A stretch of 21,859 nucleotides of DNA from Flavobacteriaceae bacterium. GTDB taxonomy: Bacteria; Bacteroidota; Bacteroidia; Flavobacteriales; Flavobacteriaceae. Shown here piece after piece: positions 1-9,000 of this stretch. Both the position numbers and the translations under genes were made by a program. Within the stretch, counting starts at the first letter, position 1, and each line of letters begins with the position of its first letter. The stretch spans positions 1 to 21,859 of the forward strand of contig JABSPN010000007.1 in the NCBI GenBank assembly GCA_013214425.1, read 5' to 3'. Below the pieces are notes generated by a model. It had not been told where the DNA came from and did not search any database. It saw nothing but the letters and a program-made list of their open reading frames with translations.

Positions 1-710
1 CTATCCATCTTTAATATATAAGTGTTTTCTCTTGAAGAGGGTACTAAATCACCAACCTTAGTATTTTGATCTTCTTCTTTAGTCGCTTTAAAATCTTTTT
101 TAATGATATCGAAAGAATCGTCATTCTTTCCTGGAACGATTAGATATATCGCATCGTTATAAGCATAAAACTGATCTAATTGAGCATTGTTAGCTTTAGA
201 ATCAATATTTTTCTGAATGTCTTCCATTGTCTCTTCTTTAGGAGCATTCAAAGAACTTCCTCCATATATTGACTCATCATCAGGAGCTATATATGCATAC
301 GGATCAACAGATTCAAAAGCTTTCCTGATTGATTCTTGATAACCCTTTTTATAATCTTTAGTTTTGCTTACTCCTTCTTCGGAAGCAAAAACTATATTTC
401 CTTTACAGTCTAATAAGGTAATAATGGTTTTGGTATCGAACAGGCCTCTTGATTCCATATTTGCTTTTAAGGCCTTACAATTATTCAAATTTAGTTCGTT
501 AGGATACGTTTCGGTATCTAAATAAACATCGTATCCTTTTTGTTTGAATAAGTAGCGTATTAACGTATTGATTCTATATTGATCTGGTTCTGTCTGAAAT
601 GTAAACTTAGAAGGAACTATTACAAATTTGTAATTATTCACATTACCTTGGCCAAGTAAATTAGCTGTTCCTATTAATAATAAAACGAAAAATAATACTC
701 TAAACTTCAT
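1..710 (-). CDS. Exported protein of unknown function, C-terminus cut by window edge
   Basis: An open reading frame runs on the minus strand from an ATG at 710-708 to the window edge without a stop (236 codons visible). Residues 1-21 form a signal peptide: a basic start (MKFR), a long hydrophobic core and a cleavage site near LLGQ. The mature part starts NVNNYKFVIVPSKFTFQ and continues with an Ile/Tyr-rich region (RINTLIRYLFKQKGYDVY), then a lysine- and acid-rich linker. There are two cysteines, in NNCKA and LDCKG. I do not recognise a named domain; similar exported proteins are common in flavobacteria, but I can give no function. A Bacteroidota promoter match lies just upstream. The gene is separated by 85 nt from the yjjG-type gene and probably has its own transcript. 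Confidence 0.85.
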   Translation of the reverse strand, partial: MKFRVLFFVLLLIGTANLLGQGNVNNYKFVIVPSKFTFQTEPDQYRINTLIRYLFKQKGYDVYLDTETYPNELNLNNCKALKANMESRGLFDTKTIITLLDCKGNIVFASEEGVSKTKDYKKGYQESIRKAFESVDPYAYIAPDDESIYGGSSLNAPKEETMEDIQKNIDSKANNAQLDQFYAYNDAIYLIVPGKNDDSFDIIKKDFKATKEEDQNTKVGDLVPSSRENTYILKMD

Positions 711-735
711 CTATTTATTTTTATTCTCTGAGTTA

Positions 736-769
736 CAAAAATATTGCCATTTTAATTATTATCAGCAAT
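736..769 (-). promoter_or_regulatory. Candidate promoter of the exported protein gene
   Basis: Read on the minus strand, 743-736 is TATTTTTG, an exact match to the Bacteroidota -7 consensus TAnnTTTG. A TTG at 769-767 lies 23 nt upstream, at the long end of the usual spacing for the -33 element. The start codon is at 710, leaving a leader of about 20 nt. The -7 match is seen directly; promoter function is inferred. Confidence 0.4.
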
Positions 770-795
770 ATTTAACAAAGAATTACTTAACTAAA

Positions 796-1491
796 TTATA
801 AATACTGTTTAATCTCTTTAAGTTCTTTGACAATTTTTATGTCTGAAGAAGCTTCTTTATCATTATGATAATCGAACAGAATAGCATCAAAGCCATATTG
901 CAAAGCACCATAAACATCTGCTTCTAAACTATCGCCTATCATAATTGAATCCTCTAAATTTGCATTAGCCTTCTTTAGGGCCAGTTCAAAAATTTGAGGA
1001 TGAGGCTTTTTAACTCCCGCCATTTCTGAATTTACAATCACATCGAAAAAAGAGGCCAGTTCTGAATTATTCAACTTATGATTTTGAACTTCTTGAAATC
1101 CGTTGGTAATAATATGGAGCTTGTATTTTGGCTTTAAATACTCCAATAAATCCATCGCCCCTACAATAAGATGTTTCTGTTTCGATAAATAAAAAATATA
1201 GTCTTCTGCTATCGTGTTAATCACATCATCTTCTATAGGATAGTTCATCGCGTCAAAAGATTGTCTTAACCTTTCATAACGCAATTCATATTTATCAATC
1301 TTTTCATCCCTATAAAGCTTCCAAAGGGCGGTATTAATGGGTAAATATATTTCTAAAAACTTGTCAACCAACAGATCAATATTCCTTTTTTTAAATATAA
1401 TTCCATAGGTAATTTCAGAGTTCTTATCAAAATCCCAAAGCGTATGATCCAAATCGAAAAAAATGTGCTTAATCTTGTCCAAGGGTAACAT
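796..1491 (-). CDS. yjjG: YjjG-family noncanonical pyrimidine nucleotidase (HAD hydrolase)
   Basis: This 231-residue HAD-superfamily phosphatase resembles the YjjG house-cleaning nucleotidases, which dephosphorylate noncanonical pyrimidine nucleotides in the cytoplasm. All four HAD motifs are visible. Motif I is FFDLDHTLWD with nucleophile D13 and acid/base D15. Motif II is IITNG with T129. Motif III is the lysine in GVKKPHP (161-162). Motif IV is GDSLEADV with D187 and D192, which bind magnesium. A helical cap (about residues 20-110) sits between motifs I and II, as in subclass I enzymes. Length is normal for the family. The start overlaps the end of the upstream deacetylase-like gene by 23 nt, so the two are co-transcribed and probably translationally coupled. 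The family call is firm; substrate specificity is inferred. Confidence 0.88.
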   Translation of the reverse strand: MLPLDKIKHIFFDLDHTLWDFDKNSEITYGIIFKKRNIDLLVDKFLEIYLPINTALWKLYRDEKIDKYELRYERLRQSFDAMNYPIEDDVINTIAEDYIFYLSKQKHLIVGAMDLLEYLKPKYKLHIITNGFQEVQNHKLNNSELASFFDVIVNSEMAGVKKPHPQIFELALKKANANLEDSIMIGDSLEADVYGALQYGFDAILFDYHNDKEASSDIKIVKELKEIKQYL

Positions 1492-2773
1492 GCTTTATAA
1501 ATTCAATATATAATTTTTTAAATCCATCCCACTTTTTATCCTCACTAAAAGTGTAATTATGAAAAATTGTAATCATCTTTCCATTGACTTTTTTGACTTC
1601 GTCTAAAATAGCAATCATTTGTTTTAATTGATCTTGTTTGTCTTCTTTTAAAATCAAATAATCCATTATAAAAAATGGCGATAACCTCAGCGGCGTTTGA
1701 ATTTCATAATCTAAATCATAAAAATAAAACGTAGTACAGGTACCTGCTCTAAATCCTAATTCAGAAATATACCCTAAAGTAAAGTCTTCTTTTATCTCGA
1801 GGTCGATTAAATTACGATACGAATTAGGTAAATTAATTTTGTTGAACGAATTTCTCGTATACGCTAAAGGTTTGTTGATAATTCCCTCTATTCGCTTCTT
1901 TTCCTTGCTTAATAATTGAATATCGCTTAAGGCTTCAAACGAGACCTTTAATCCTACATCGGCATAATCTGCAACAGATTTAATCAAGGATCTGAACTCA
2001 ACATTTTTATAACTTATATTACGATCATGATTTGAAAAATCTGCCAGTAAAAAGAAAAACAACGGTTTGATATGTTTAGTTTTATGCACATTTACGATCC
2101 ACTTAAAAGTATCATATGGGTCTCTTTTAAGACTTAATAAAACTCTAAAGCGATTTAATATTTCATTAAAATCGAACCTTACAAGATCTCTTGCAGCTCC
2201 AAAAACTGTTCTAACCGTTCCTTTGTTTTTAAATCGATAGGCAACCGGTACATCAAAAATTGGTTGAAAACTAAAATCATTTAGTTTATAGTTTACTCCT
2301 GAATACTTTTCTTTAAGAATTTCCAAAAATTTATAAGCCCAAATATCTACTACTGGTTTGAGTAAGAAATTGTTTTTATAGGCCAAACTTTCATGAGCCG
2401 GGAACCTACCGTATTCATCTTTAACATGAGGTAAGTATTCCTCATATCGACTCAGAAGGTAAAAACTGGCAGCAAAAATATCGAAAGGAATGATGCTCTT
2501 GTCTCCTACTTTAAAAAAACATTTAGTTTCCTCCCATTGCTGCACATTAATATCAATGTCAGATAGACCATTTTCAAAAAGCAATTCATGAGACTGCACA
2601 AAGAGTTCATTTCCTAATGGTTTTTTTGAATACGACAACTTTATTGAATTATGGGCTACAAAATCTTCAACTTTACTAGTAAAAGCAACCTCCATACCTA
2701 ATATTCTCGAACATATTTGTTTGAAAACATAAGTCACTCTGGGTGTAATTTTATGTGTATATACTAATAACAT
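1469..2773 (-). CDS. Polysaccharide-deacetylase-fold protein with degenerate active site
   Basis: This 434-residue protein matches the Bacteroidota family that joins an N-terminal DUF7033-type domain (about residues 1-155, with DIFAASFYLLSRYEEY at 98-113) to a NodB-like deacetylase barrel (about 165-430). Recognisable barrel landmarks are LGYISELGFRAGTC (333-346) and FHNY (404-407). In relatives as I recall them, the catalytic and metal motifs are YDID, GIHPS and RQH. Here the same places read FDVP (173-176), GLKVS (274-278) and RNSF (307-310), so the second Asp and both His residues are missing. It is therefore probably not an active zinc deacetylase, although the fold looks intact and no frameshift is visible. 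Its ATG overlaps the radC stop (TGATG), placing it in the mpl-radC operon. No signal peptide is seen, so it should be cytoplasmic. Confidence 0.75.
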   Translation of the reverse strand: MLLVYTHKITPRVTYVFKQICSRILGMEVAFTSKVEDFVAHNSIKLSYSKKPLGNELFVQSHELLFENGLSDIDINVQQWEETKCFFKVGDKSIIPFDIFAASFYLLSRYEEYLPHVKDEYGRFPAHESLAYKNNFLLKPVVDIWAYKFLEILKEKYSGVNYKLNDFSFQPIFDVPVAYRFKNKGTVRTVFGAARDLVRFDFNEILNRFRVLLSLKRDPYDTFKWIVNVHKTKHIKPLFFFLLADFSNHDRNISYKNVEFRSLIKSVADYADVGLKVSFEALSDIQLLSKEKKRIEGIINKPLAYTRNSFNKINLPNSYRNLIDLEIKEDFTLGYISELGFRAGTCTTFYFYDLDYEIQTPLRLSPFFIMDYLILKEDKQDQLKQMIAILDEVKKVNGKMITIFHNYTFSEDKKWDGFKKLYIEFIKHVTLGQD

Positions 2774-3462
2774 CAGATTTGTTGTTCATCAGCAAAACTA
2801 TAATAACCTTCTTTACTTATAATAACGTGATCTAACAATTTGATATCAACACTATTGCATGCTATTGAAATCTTACGAGTCAGTTCAATATCTGTAACAC
2901 TAGGCTTAAGGCTTCCTGATGGGTGATTATGAGAGATTATTATATTAACTGATCCAAGCTGTAATGCTTTTTTCAATACTAACCTAACATCTACAATCGT
3001 TCCGGTAATTCCTCCTTTACTTAATTGAGACTTTTCAATTACTCTATTCGCATTATTGAGGTAAACTACCCAAAACTCCTCATGGTGTAAGTCTTCAAAA
3101 ACAGGATTTAGGAGTTTGAAAACTGCTTCACTAGAATTAATTTTGATATGCGTTGCCTGTTCAGATTTTCTTCTCTTCCCTAATTCAATCGCAGCTATAA
3201 TACTTATAGCTTTAGCCCTTCCAATCCCTTTAAATCGGATCAATTCGTTGACAGACAATTTGCTGATTTCATTCAAATTGTAATTGACTGACGAAAGGAT
3301 TCTCTTACATAAATTAACAGCACTCTCTTCTTTACTTCCTGTCCCTATCAAAATCGCCAATAGTTCTGAATCACTCAAAGAGGATTTACCTTTTTTAAGT
3401 AGCTTTTCTCTTGGTCGATCTTCTTCAGACCATCTATGGATAGGAAAAGATCTATTCGTCAT
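2773..3462 (-). CDS. radC: RadC family protein (JAB/MPN domain)
   Basis: This 229-residue protein has the usual RadC layout and length. An N-terminal UPF0758-type region begins HRWSEEDRPREKLLKKG. A helix-hairpin-helix (FKGIGRAKA, 77-85) follows, the kind of element that contacts DNA without sequence specificity. The C-terminal JAB/MPN metalloprotease-like domain carries the JAMM signature HNHPSGSLKPSVTD, with two metal-binding histidines and an aspartate in the expected spacing. The biochemical role of RadC is unsettled in general; older names link it to DNA repair. It sits between mpl and the deacetylase-like gene with one-base stop/start overlaps on both sides (TAATG upstream, TGATG downstream), which points to tight translational coupling. 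Nothing is broken or unusual in the sequence. Confidence 0.93.
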   Translation of the reverse strand: MTNRSFPIHRWSEEDRPREKLLKKGKSSLSDSELLAILIGTGSKEESAVNLCKRILSSVNYNLNEISKLSVNELIRFKGIGRAKAISIIAAIELGKRRKSEQATHIKINSSEAVFKLLNPVFEDLHHEEFWVVYLNNANRVIEKSQLSKGGITGTIVDVRLVLKKALQLGSVNIIISHNHPSGSLKPSVTDIELTRKISIACNSVDIKLLDHVIISKEGYYSFADEQQI

Positions 3463-4820
3463 TATTCAGCTATCAATTCTTTAATTTCTTCCATATCTAA
3501 GCCTCCATAGTTTCCAGAACTCATAAATAACAAAGCTGAATTGTCAAAATCCATACTGAATAGATTTTCTTTAAATTGAATTGGATCGGTAAATATCTTT
3601 AAATCATGTCTTTTAAAGGCATTAAAAATTTGTTCTTCACTAACTTCTTCGAGTTTCTTGATTTTAACAGCATCAGGAGAGTAGAATACTAATGCTTCAT
3701 CTGCAGCATCTAATGCACCTTCATATTCGTTTAAAAAGTCTCCATTAAGACTACTATAAGTATGCAACTCTAAACAAGCTATCAACTTTCTTGAGTTATA
3801 CTGCTTTTTTACCGCTTTAGTGGTTGCACTAACCTTACTTGGTGAGTGTGCAAAGTCTTTATATGCTACTTTATTTCCCTTTTGGGCTATTTTTTCCAGT
3901 CTCTTACTCGCTCCTTTGAATGTTACTATAGCCTCATAAAAGTCATCTTCATCAACCCCCATATGTTGACAAATCCATTTAGCTCCAGCTAGATTATTTA
4001 GATTGTGCTCTCCAAAAATCTCTAAAGGCATTGGTCCCTCTAATGTCTCAATATAAGTCTCGCCATCATGAATTTCATGAGCAGGCGTTACATAAGGGTA
4101 TTTCTTTATTTGATTCTCTGTTGCACTTACAATCGCATTGACTTCAACATCCTCTTCATTGTAGACTAAAATGCCTCCTTTTGTGATTGTATCCAGAAAT
4201 ATTTTAAACTGTTCAACATAATTTTCATAGGTGGGAAATACATTGATATGATCCCACGCTATTCCACTTAGCAGGGCAATATTAGGCTTATATAAATGAA
4301 ACTTTGATCTACGATCTATGGGAGATGATAAGTACTCATCCCCTTCTAAAACTATAAAATCATTCTCCTCTGTCAGACTCACCATAGTCTCAAATCCTTC
4401 TAGTTGAGCTCCTACCATATAATCAACTGCTATATCGTGGTAATTCAACACATGTAGTATCATAGAAGTAATCGTTGTTTTTCCATGAGACCCTCCAATT
4501 ACTACTCTGGTTTTATCTTTAGATTGTTCGTATAAAAATTCAGGATAAGAATATATTTTCAAACCGAGCTCTTGCGCCTTCAACAGTTCAGGGTTATCTG
4601 GCTTAGCATGCATCCCAAGAATGATAACATCTATTTCTGCAGATATTTTTCCCGGATACCAACCAAATGATTCAGGAAGTAAGCCTCTATCTTCCAAACG
4701 AGTTTTAGAGGGATCAAAAATAGCATCATCACTTCCAGTAACGTCATATCCTTTATTGGATAAAGCAATAGCCAAATTATGCATTGCACTTCCTCCTATT
4801 GCAATAAAATGTACTCTCAT
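3462..4820 (-). CDS. mpl: Mpl-type Mur ligase (UDP-N-acetylmuramate:murein tripeptide ligase)
   Basis: This 452-residue cytoplasmic ATP-dependent ligase belongs to the Mur family. The N-terminal UDP-binding Rossmann domain starts MRVHFIAIGGSAMHNLA and contains GSDD (29-32) and LGMHAKPDNPEL. The central ATPase domain has the P-loop GGSHGKTT (109-116) and LEGDEYLSSP, an Mpl-like version of the metal-binding segment. The C-terminal domain starts near residue 300 (KGASKRLEKI) and holds YKDFAHSPSKV and LELHTYSS. These segments fit Mpl better than MurC: Mpl attaches recycled L-Ala-D-Glu-meso-DAP tripeptide directly to UDP-MurNAc. Flavobacterial annotations often call it peptidoglycan synthetase. 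It is the first gene of the overlapping block leading to radC. A single-mismatch -7 promoter match (TATCTTTA, 4845-4838) lies upstream, so it may have its own promoter or be read from the TPR gene. Confidence 0.85.
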   Translation of the reverse strand: MRVHFIAIGGSAMHNLAIALSNKGYDVTGSDDAIFDPSKTRLEDRGLLPESFGWYPGKISAEIDVIILGMHAKPDNPELLKAQELGLKIYSYPEFLYEQSKDKTRVVIGGSHGKTTITSMILHVLNYHDIAVDYMVGAQLEGFETMVSLTEENDFIVLEGDEYLSSPIDRRSKFHLYKPNIALLSGIAWDHINVFPTYENYVEQFKIFLDTITKGGILVYNEEDVEVNAIVSATENQIKKYPYVTPAHEIHDGETYIETLEGPMPLEIFGEHNLNNLAGAKWICQHMGVDEDDFYEAIVTFKGASKRLEKIAQKGNKVAYKDFAHSPSKVSATTKAVKKQYNSRKLIACLELHTYSSLNGDFLNEYEGALDAADEALVFYSPDAVKIKKLEEVSEEQIFNAFKRHDLKIFTDPIQFKENLFSMDFDNSALLFMSSGNYGGLDMEEIKELIAE

Positions 4821-4886
4821 AAGTTTTACTTAAAAGGTAAAGATACTAAAGTCGTTGATTAAAAAAATGAAGTGAATTAAAAAAGC

Positions 4887-5849
4887 TTACATTTTTAAAA
4901 TTTGTTGTTTTTCTGCTTTGGCTTCTTTGAAATCGGGTTTCTCAATTAAAGCTTTATTGATCCAATTATAGGCATTCTTTTTATCATTTTTATGCCTGTA
5001 AATCTGAGCGATACGAAAATAAGCCCATGACTTAGAAACCCCATCTTTAGCTGAATGATTTTCAATATAAATATTGAGACACTTTAACCCCTTGTCTAAT
5101 TGAATATTGTATTGAGCACAAACTTTACCAACTTGATAATTTAGATGATTCCTATTGTATAGTTTATGAGCGGTTTCGTAGTTAGAAATTGCTTCACTGG
5201 GCTTGTTGTTTTTCTCATACAGCTCAGAAAGTTTTTCATAAGTATGTATTGATCCTCCAATCTCTATCGCTTTCCTATAGTGTTTTTCTGCCAGTTCAGG
5301 TTTATCATTGTATTCTGCCACATATCCCTTGGCCAGATAACCGTCTACATCAGAAATCTTCTGAAGTTGATTCGCATACATCAATGCTTTCTTTTCACTT
5401 CCTCCAACAATTCCAGGTAATACAACATACAACTCTACCAAAGCCCATCTTACATCAATATGGTTTTTATCTAATTCAGCGGCTTTATTCAAATGATATT
5501 TAATATCACCCAAATACCCCAGCGCCTTTATTTTACTCAACTTTTGAGCTTTTAAACCAAGGGCACCTCCATACTTGTAATGATATTCTGCACTTTTATC
5601 GTCTGCTTCCAAAAGGTCTTTATAAATTCTTATAGCTTTATCCCATTTTTTCTGATAAGCCGCTATATCTCCTAAATACTCCTTTACCTTGAGGTCTTTT
5701 TCATTTTTCTCAAGTAGTTTTTTGAAAATAACTTCTGCCTGTTCAAACTTATTTTCATCAAATAGTCTTATCCCCTCATTGATTTCTTGAGAAAATGTAA
5801 AATTTATAAAAAATACTAAAGCGATAAAATATATAAAGTATACTATCAT
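4887..5849 (-). CDS. Exported TPR-repeat protein
   Basis: The protein has 320 residues and a signal peptide (about 1-20: a hydrophobic run ending NFTFSQ). The rest is built of tetratricopeptide repeats. Typical TPR helices are visible at about 22-55 (EGIRLFDENKFEQAEVIFKK), 57-90 (LGDIAAYQKKWDKAIRIYKD), 170-205 (AKGYVAEYNDKPELAEKHYR), 208-240 (EKLSELYEKNNKPSEAISNY) and 275-315 (AYFRIAQIYRHKNDKKNAYN). TPR proteins act as scaffolds; no enzyme motif is present and no partner can be named. It is probably periplasmic, or tethered if the N-terminus stays uncleaved. It has a strong promoter match directly upstream and lies 66 nt before mpl on the same strand with no terminator visible between, so read-through into the mpl operon is possible. 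Confidence 0.85.
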   Translation of the reverse strand: MIVYFIYFIALVFFINFTFSQEINEGIRLFDENKFEQAEVIFKKLLEKNEKDLKVKEYLGDIAAYQKKWDKAIRIYKDLLEADDKSAEYHYKYGGALGLKAQKLSKIKALGYLGDIKYHLNKAAELDKNHIDVRWALVELYVVLPGIVGGSEKKALMYANQLQKISDVDGYLAKGYVAEYNDKPELAEKHYRKAIEIGGSIHTYEKLSELYEKNNKPSEAISNYETAHKLYNRNHLNYQVGKVCAQYNIQLDKGLKCLNIYIENHSAKDGVSKSWAYFRIAQIYRHKNDKKNAYNWINKALIEKPDFKEAKAEKQQILKM

Positions 5850-5863
5850 AACAACCTAAAAAA

Positions 5864-5894
5864 CAAATATAAATTCATTCTATTTAAATACAAA
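5864..5894 (-). promoter_or_regulatory. Bacteroidota-type promoter of the TPR gene
   Basis: On the minus strand TTTG (5894-5891) is followed after 19 nt by TATATTTG (5871-5864), an exact match to both elements of the Bacteroidota promoter at normal spacing. The start codon is at 5849, giving a leader of roughly 8-10 nt. This is the best two-element match in the window. Confidence 0.65.
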
Positions 5895-5950
5895 GAACTT
5901 TTTTGATGTTCGTTCGTTCGTCTCTTACCAACAGGTTGTCAACATACTTA

Positions 5951-5977
5951 TTAACAATATATGTTAACATATGTTAA
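5951..5977. promoter_or_regulatory. Overlapping TTAACA/TGTTAA palindromes, candidate operator
   Basis: Positions 5964-5977 read TTAACATATGTTAA, a perfect 14-bp palindrome. Positions 5951-5967 form a second inverted repeat, TTAACA-ATATA-TGTTAA, sharing a half-site with the first. They lie where the -33 element of the adhesin promoter would be (-7 match at 5997-6004), and no good TTTG -33 box is present there. This arrangement fits a regulator-dependent promoter, but no regulator is identified and function is inferred. Confidence 0.4.
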
Positions 5978-5996
5978 AATTCTCTGTTTTTTTTAT

Positions 5997-6004
5997 TATG
6001 TTTG
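5997..6004 (+). promoter_or_regulatory. Candidate -7 element of the T9SS adhesin operon
   Basis: TATGTTTG matches TAnnTTTG exactly, 41 nt before the ATG at 6045. A transcript starting near 6010 would not include the upstream in-frame ATG at 5961, which supports the 6045 start. No convincing -33 box is present; the palindromes at 5951-5977 occupy that place. Confidence 0.5.
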
Positions 6005-6044
6005 TAATGTAAAGAAAAAACTATACAACTTTAATATATTATCT

Positions 6045-9000
6045 ATGATGACTAAACGTGTACTTAGTGTCAATTACATGTTATTTGTACTGGCATTATT
6101 TATTTTGTCTACGTCCTATTCCTATTCAGCCGATTGGTATGTTAACGATAATAGTACGACTGGAGATCTTTATACAACTGCAGTTGGAAGTGTTGCTGGA
6201 ACAGGTTCAAGTAGTAACCCCTTTATAGATCTTGCTTCAGCACTTGGTGTAGCAATGCCAGGTGATAATATTTATATTGATTCTGGCACGTATTCAGACA
6301 CCATGCAAAATTTATCTGCTAGTGATATAACAATCATAGGAGCAGGTTCTATGTTAACAGTTTTTGACAATGCATTTGCTAGTAGTGACACTAATTGGTT
6401 TTTAAACATTGCTGGTTCAGCAAATAACACCAACATAACTGGCATTAGAGTGACAGGATATAATGTTTTAACTGCAGGAACAGGTAAAGCAATTACTGTT
6501 AGTGGTGCGACTGGAATTGTATTTACAGATGTCGAAACTTCTAATAATGGAGCTGGTAGTGGAGATGCTGCTATAAGAATCGAAGCGAATTCATCTGTTA
6601 CCATCAACAACTCTTCTTCTTCATGTAATGCCCCTGGTGGCTTGTTTAGCGGCGGAATCGATGTAGATGGAGCTAATATTATATTAACTATTAACAACAG
6701 TTCAATTTCTAGCAACTTCAAAACTACTAAAGGGGCTGGACTTTTCATTGCTGGTGTGGATGGCTCTACTACCGTTAATGTAAACAACTCCATAATTACC
6801 ATAAATGATTCTAGCGGTGCAACAGGAGAAGGAACTGGCATCTATGTTGAAGATGCCACACTTAACGTTTCTAACTCTGAAATCAGTAATAACTCTGCAA
6901 ACATTGCTTCAGCAAATGAATATGGAGCGGGTATTCTTGTAGGGAGAGGAGCGACAGTAACTATTGATAGTTCACTATTTGTTGGAAATACATCTGATCG
7001 AGGAAGTGCTATTGCTGCTAATACTGCAGCTGCAAATGGTAATGGAGGAGACTCTTCAGTCAACATAACGAATTCGACAATCGATAACAATGAAATTGCT
7101 GGAAGAGAATCTAGTGGACGTTTAGTTTCAATAAACGTTTCTCAAACAGATTTTATTAATGGTGCAAATGTTGCCAACTACAATTCTGCTTCAATTACTT
7201 TAACTGATTCTGGAAATCCAACTGTTACTGCAGGAACAGTTAATTTCACAAACACAGATGCTGCTACCACAGCAGTGGCAACACCAAGCGTTCCAATATT
7301 AAGTGGAGATAGTTGTAGAATTTTAGCTTGTCCTGATGCTGGAACAGATGGAGCCATAACGATTTGTAATAAAGAAGTCTATGACCAAGGTTTAGGTAAC
7401 CCGATCGGAACAGTTGATTTAAATGCGCTTTTAGGTGGAACTCCAGATCCTGGAGGGACATGGAGTGATGATGATAGTTCAGGTGGTTTAGATACTGTTA
7501 CTGGATTATTAGATACCTGGGTTATTAACCAGGGAGGTATATTCAATTACACCTATACCGTTAACTCTACTGATCCAATGTGCCCAGGAGTTGATACTGC
7601 AGTGGTAACCCTAACTCTTGGTGGTTTTCCTGGTTTTGACAATCCAGGTGCTGTCGCCTGTGATACAGACACAGCTGTTAACTTATTTAGTTTCTTAGGA
7701 TTTAACCCTAGTGCTACTTTTGGTGGAACCTGGAGTGATGATGATGGAACAGGTGCATTAACTGGACAGTTCTTTAATGCATCAATCGTACCAACGGGTA
7801 TTCCATTTAACTTCACCTATACAGTTCCTGCTGTTGGAACTTGTCCGGCAAGATCGGCAACAGTAACTATTACTGTTTTCCCATCGCCTGATGCTGGAAC
7901 ACCAACGGATTTAATTCTCTGTGAAACTGATGATTTAAGTCCATATACCAATTTAGATTTATTCACCTTACTAACTGGAAATGATCCAGGAGGTTTTTGG
8001 AGTGATATTACCATACCAGTAACTGGAGAAATCTCAGGACCATTAGATAGTGTTGTAGATGTACAAAACATATATGCAAACTTCGGACCTGGAACCTATA
8101 GCTTTCAATATTTAGTAAACCCATCCAACCCGATTTGTGCACCGCAAACTGCAGTAGTAAATATTATAATTGAACCTGTTGTTGACCTCAATGGTTCTAC
8201 TTTAGAGGTAACGCCTGATCCTATTTGTTTTACTGATTTAGCGACAACTCCAATTATTGCTACAATAACTCAAGGAGCCACTCCTATTCCTGATGGGACA
8301 TACGACATTACATATACAACGAGTCCTCCACCTAACAACGGTGTTGATGTAGTCTCAGTAACTTTTGCTGGTGGTATTGGAAGTTGGACAATCAACCCAG
8401 CCTTTTTAACTGCACCGGGTATTGTTACAGTTGATGTTACTAATGTAGTAGACCCATCTACTACTAATAACTGTGATCGAATCATTTCTAATTTAAGCGA
8501 CACATTCGAAATTGTTGCAGACCCTGACCCTTCAGATACGCAAGTATCTGTTGACGATGTTTGTGTTGGAGATGACGCTACAGCAACTATTAGTGATGCT
8601 GGAGCAATCGCAGGTATTCAGTTAGCAGATGACACCTATACTATTATGTATACAATCACTCCTGTAGGAACAACTTTTACCACTACGGTAACAACTGTTG
8701 GCGGAACTGGAACATTTACTATTCCTGCAGCTCAAATACCTACAGAAGGAACTTATACAATAGAAATTATCAGTTGGGAAAATACAGCTGGATGTTCAGT
8801 CAACTCTTCAATTATAGATACTTTTGAAGTGTTCCCAATACCTGATGCACAAAATATAATCGTAACCATTGATGATATTTGTGATGGAGATGATTTAATT
8901 GTAACGATTACCGATACTTCCACACCAGTGGTATTAGTTGACGGAACTTATGATATCATTTACGATATAGTAGGTCCTCCTACAACTTTAGGTAACGTTG

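Noticed and set aside
5908..5920. Short GTTC tandem repeat as a slippage switch
   Set aside because: Only about three copies, and it lies outside any reading frame and away from the -7 element.
5961..6044. Upstream ATG of the adhesin frame
   Set aside because: It would put 28 residues ahead of a normal signal peptide, and the promoter-like TATGTTTG lies downstream of it.
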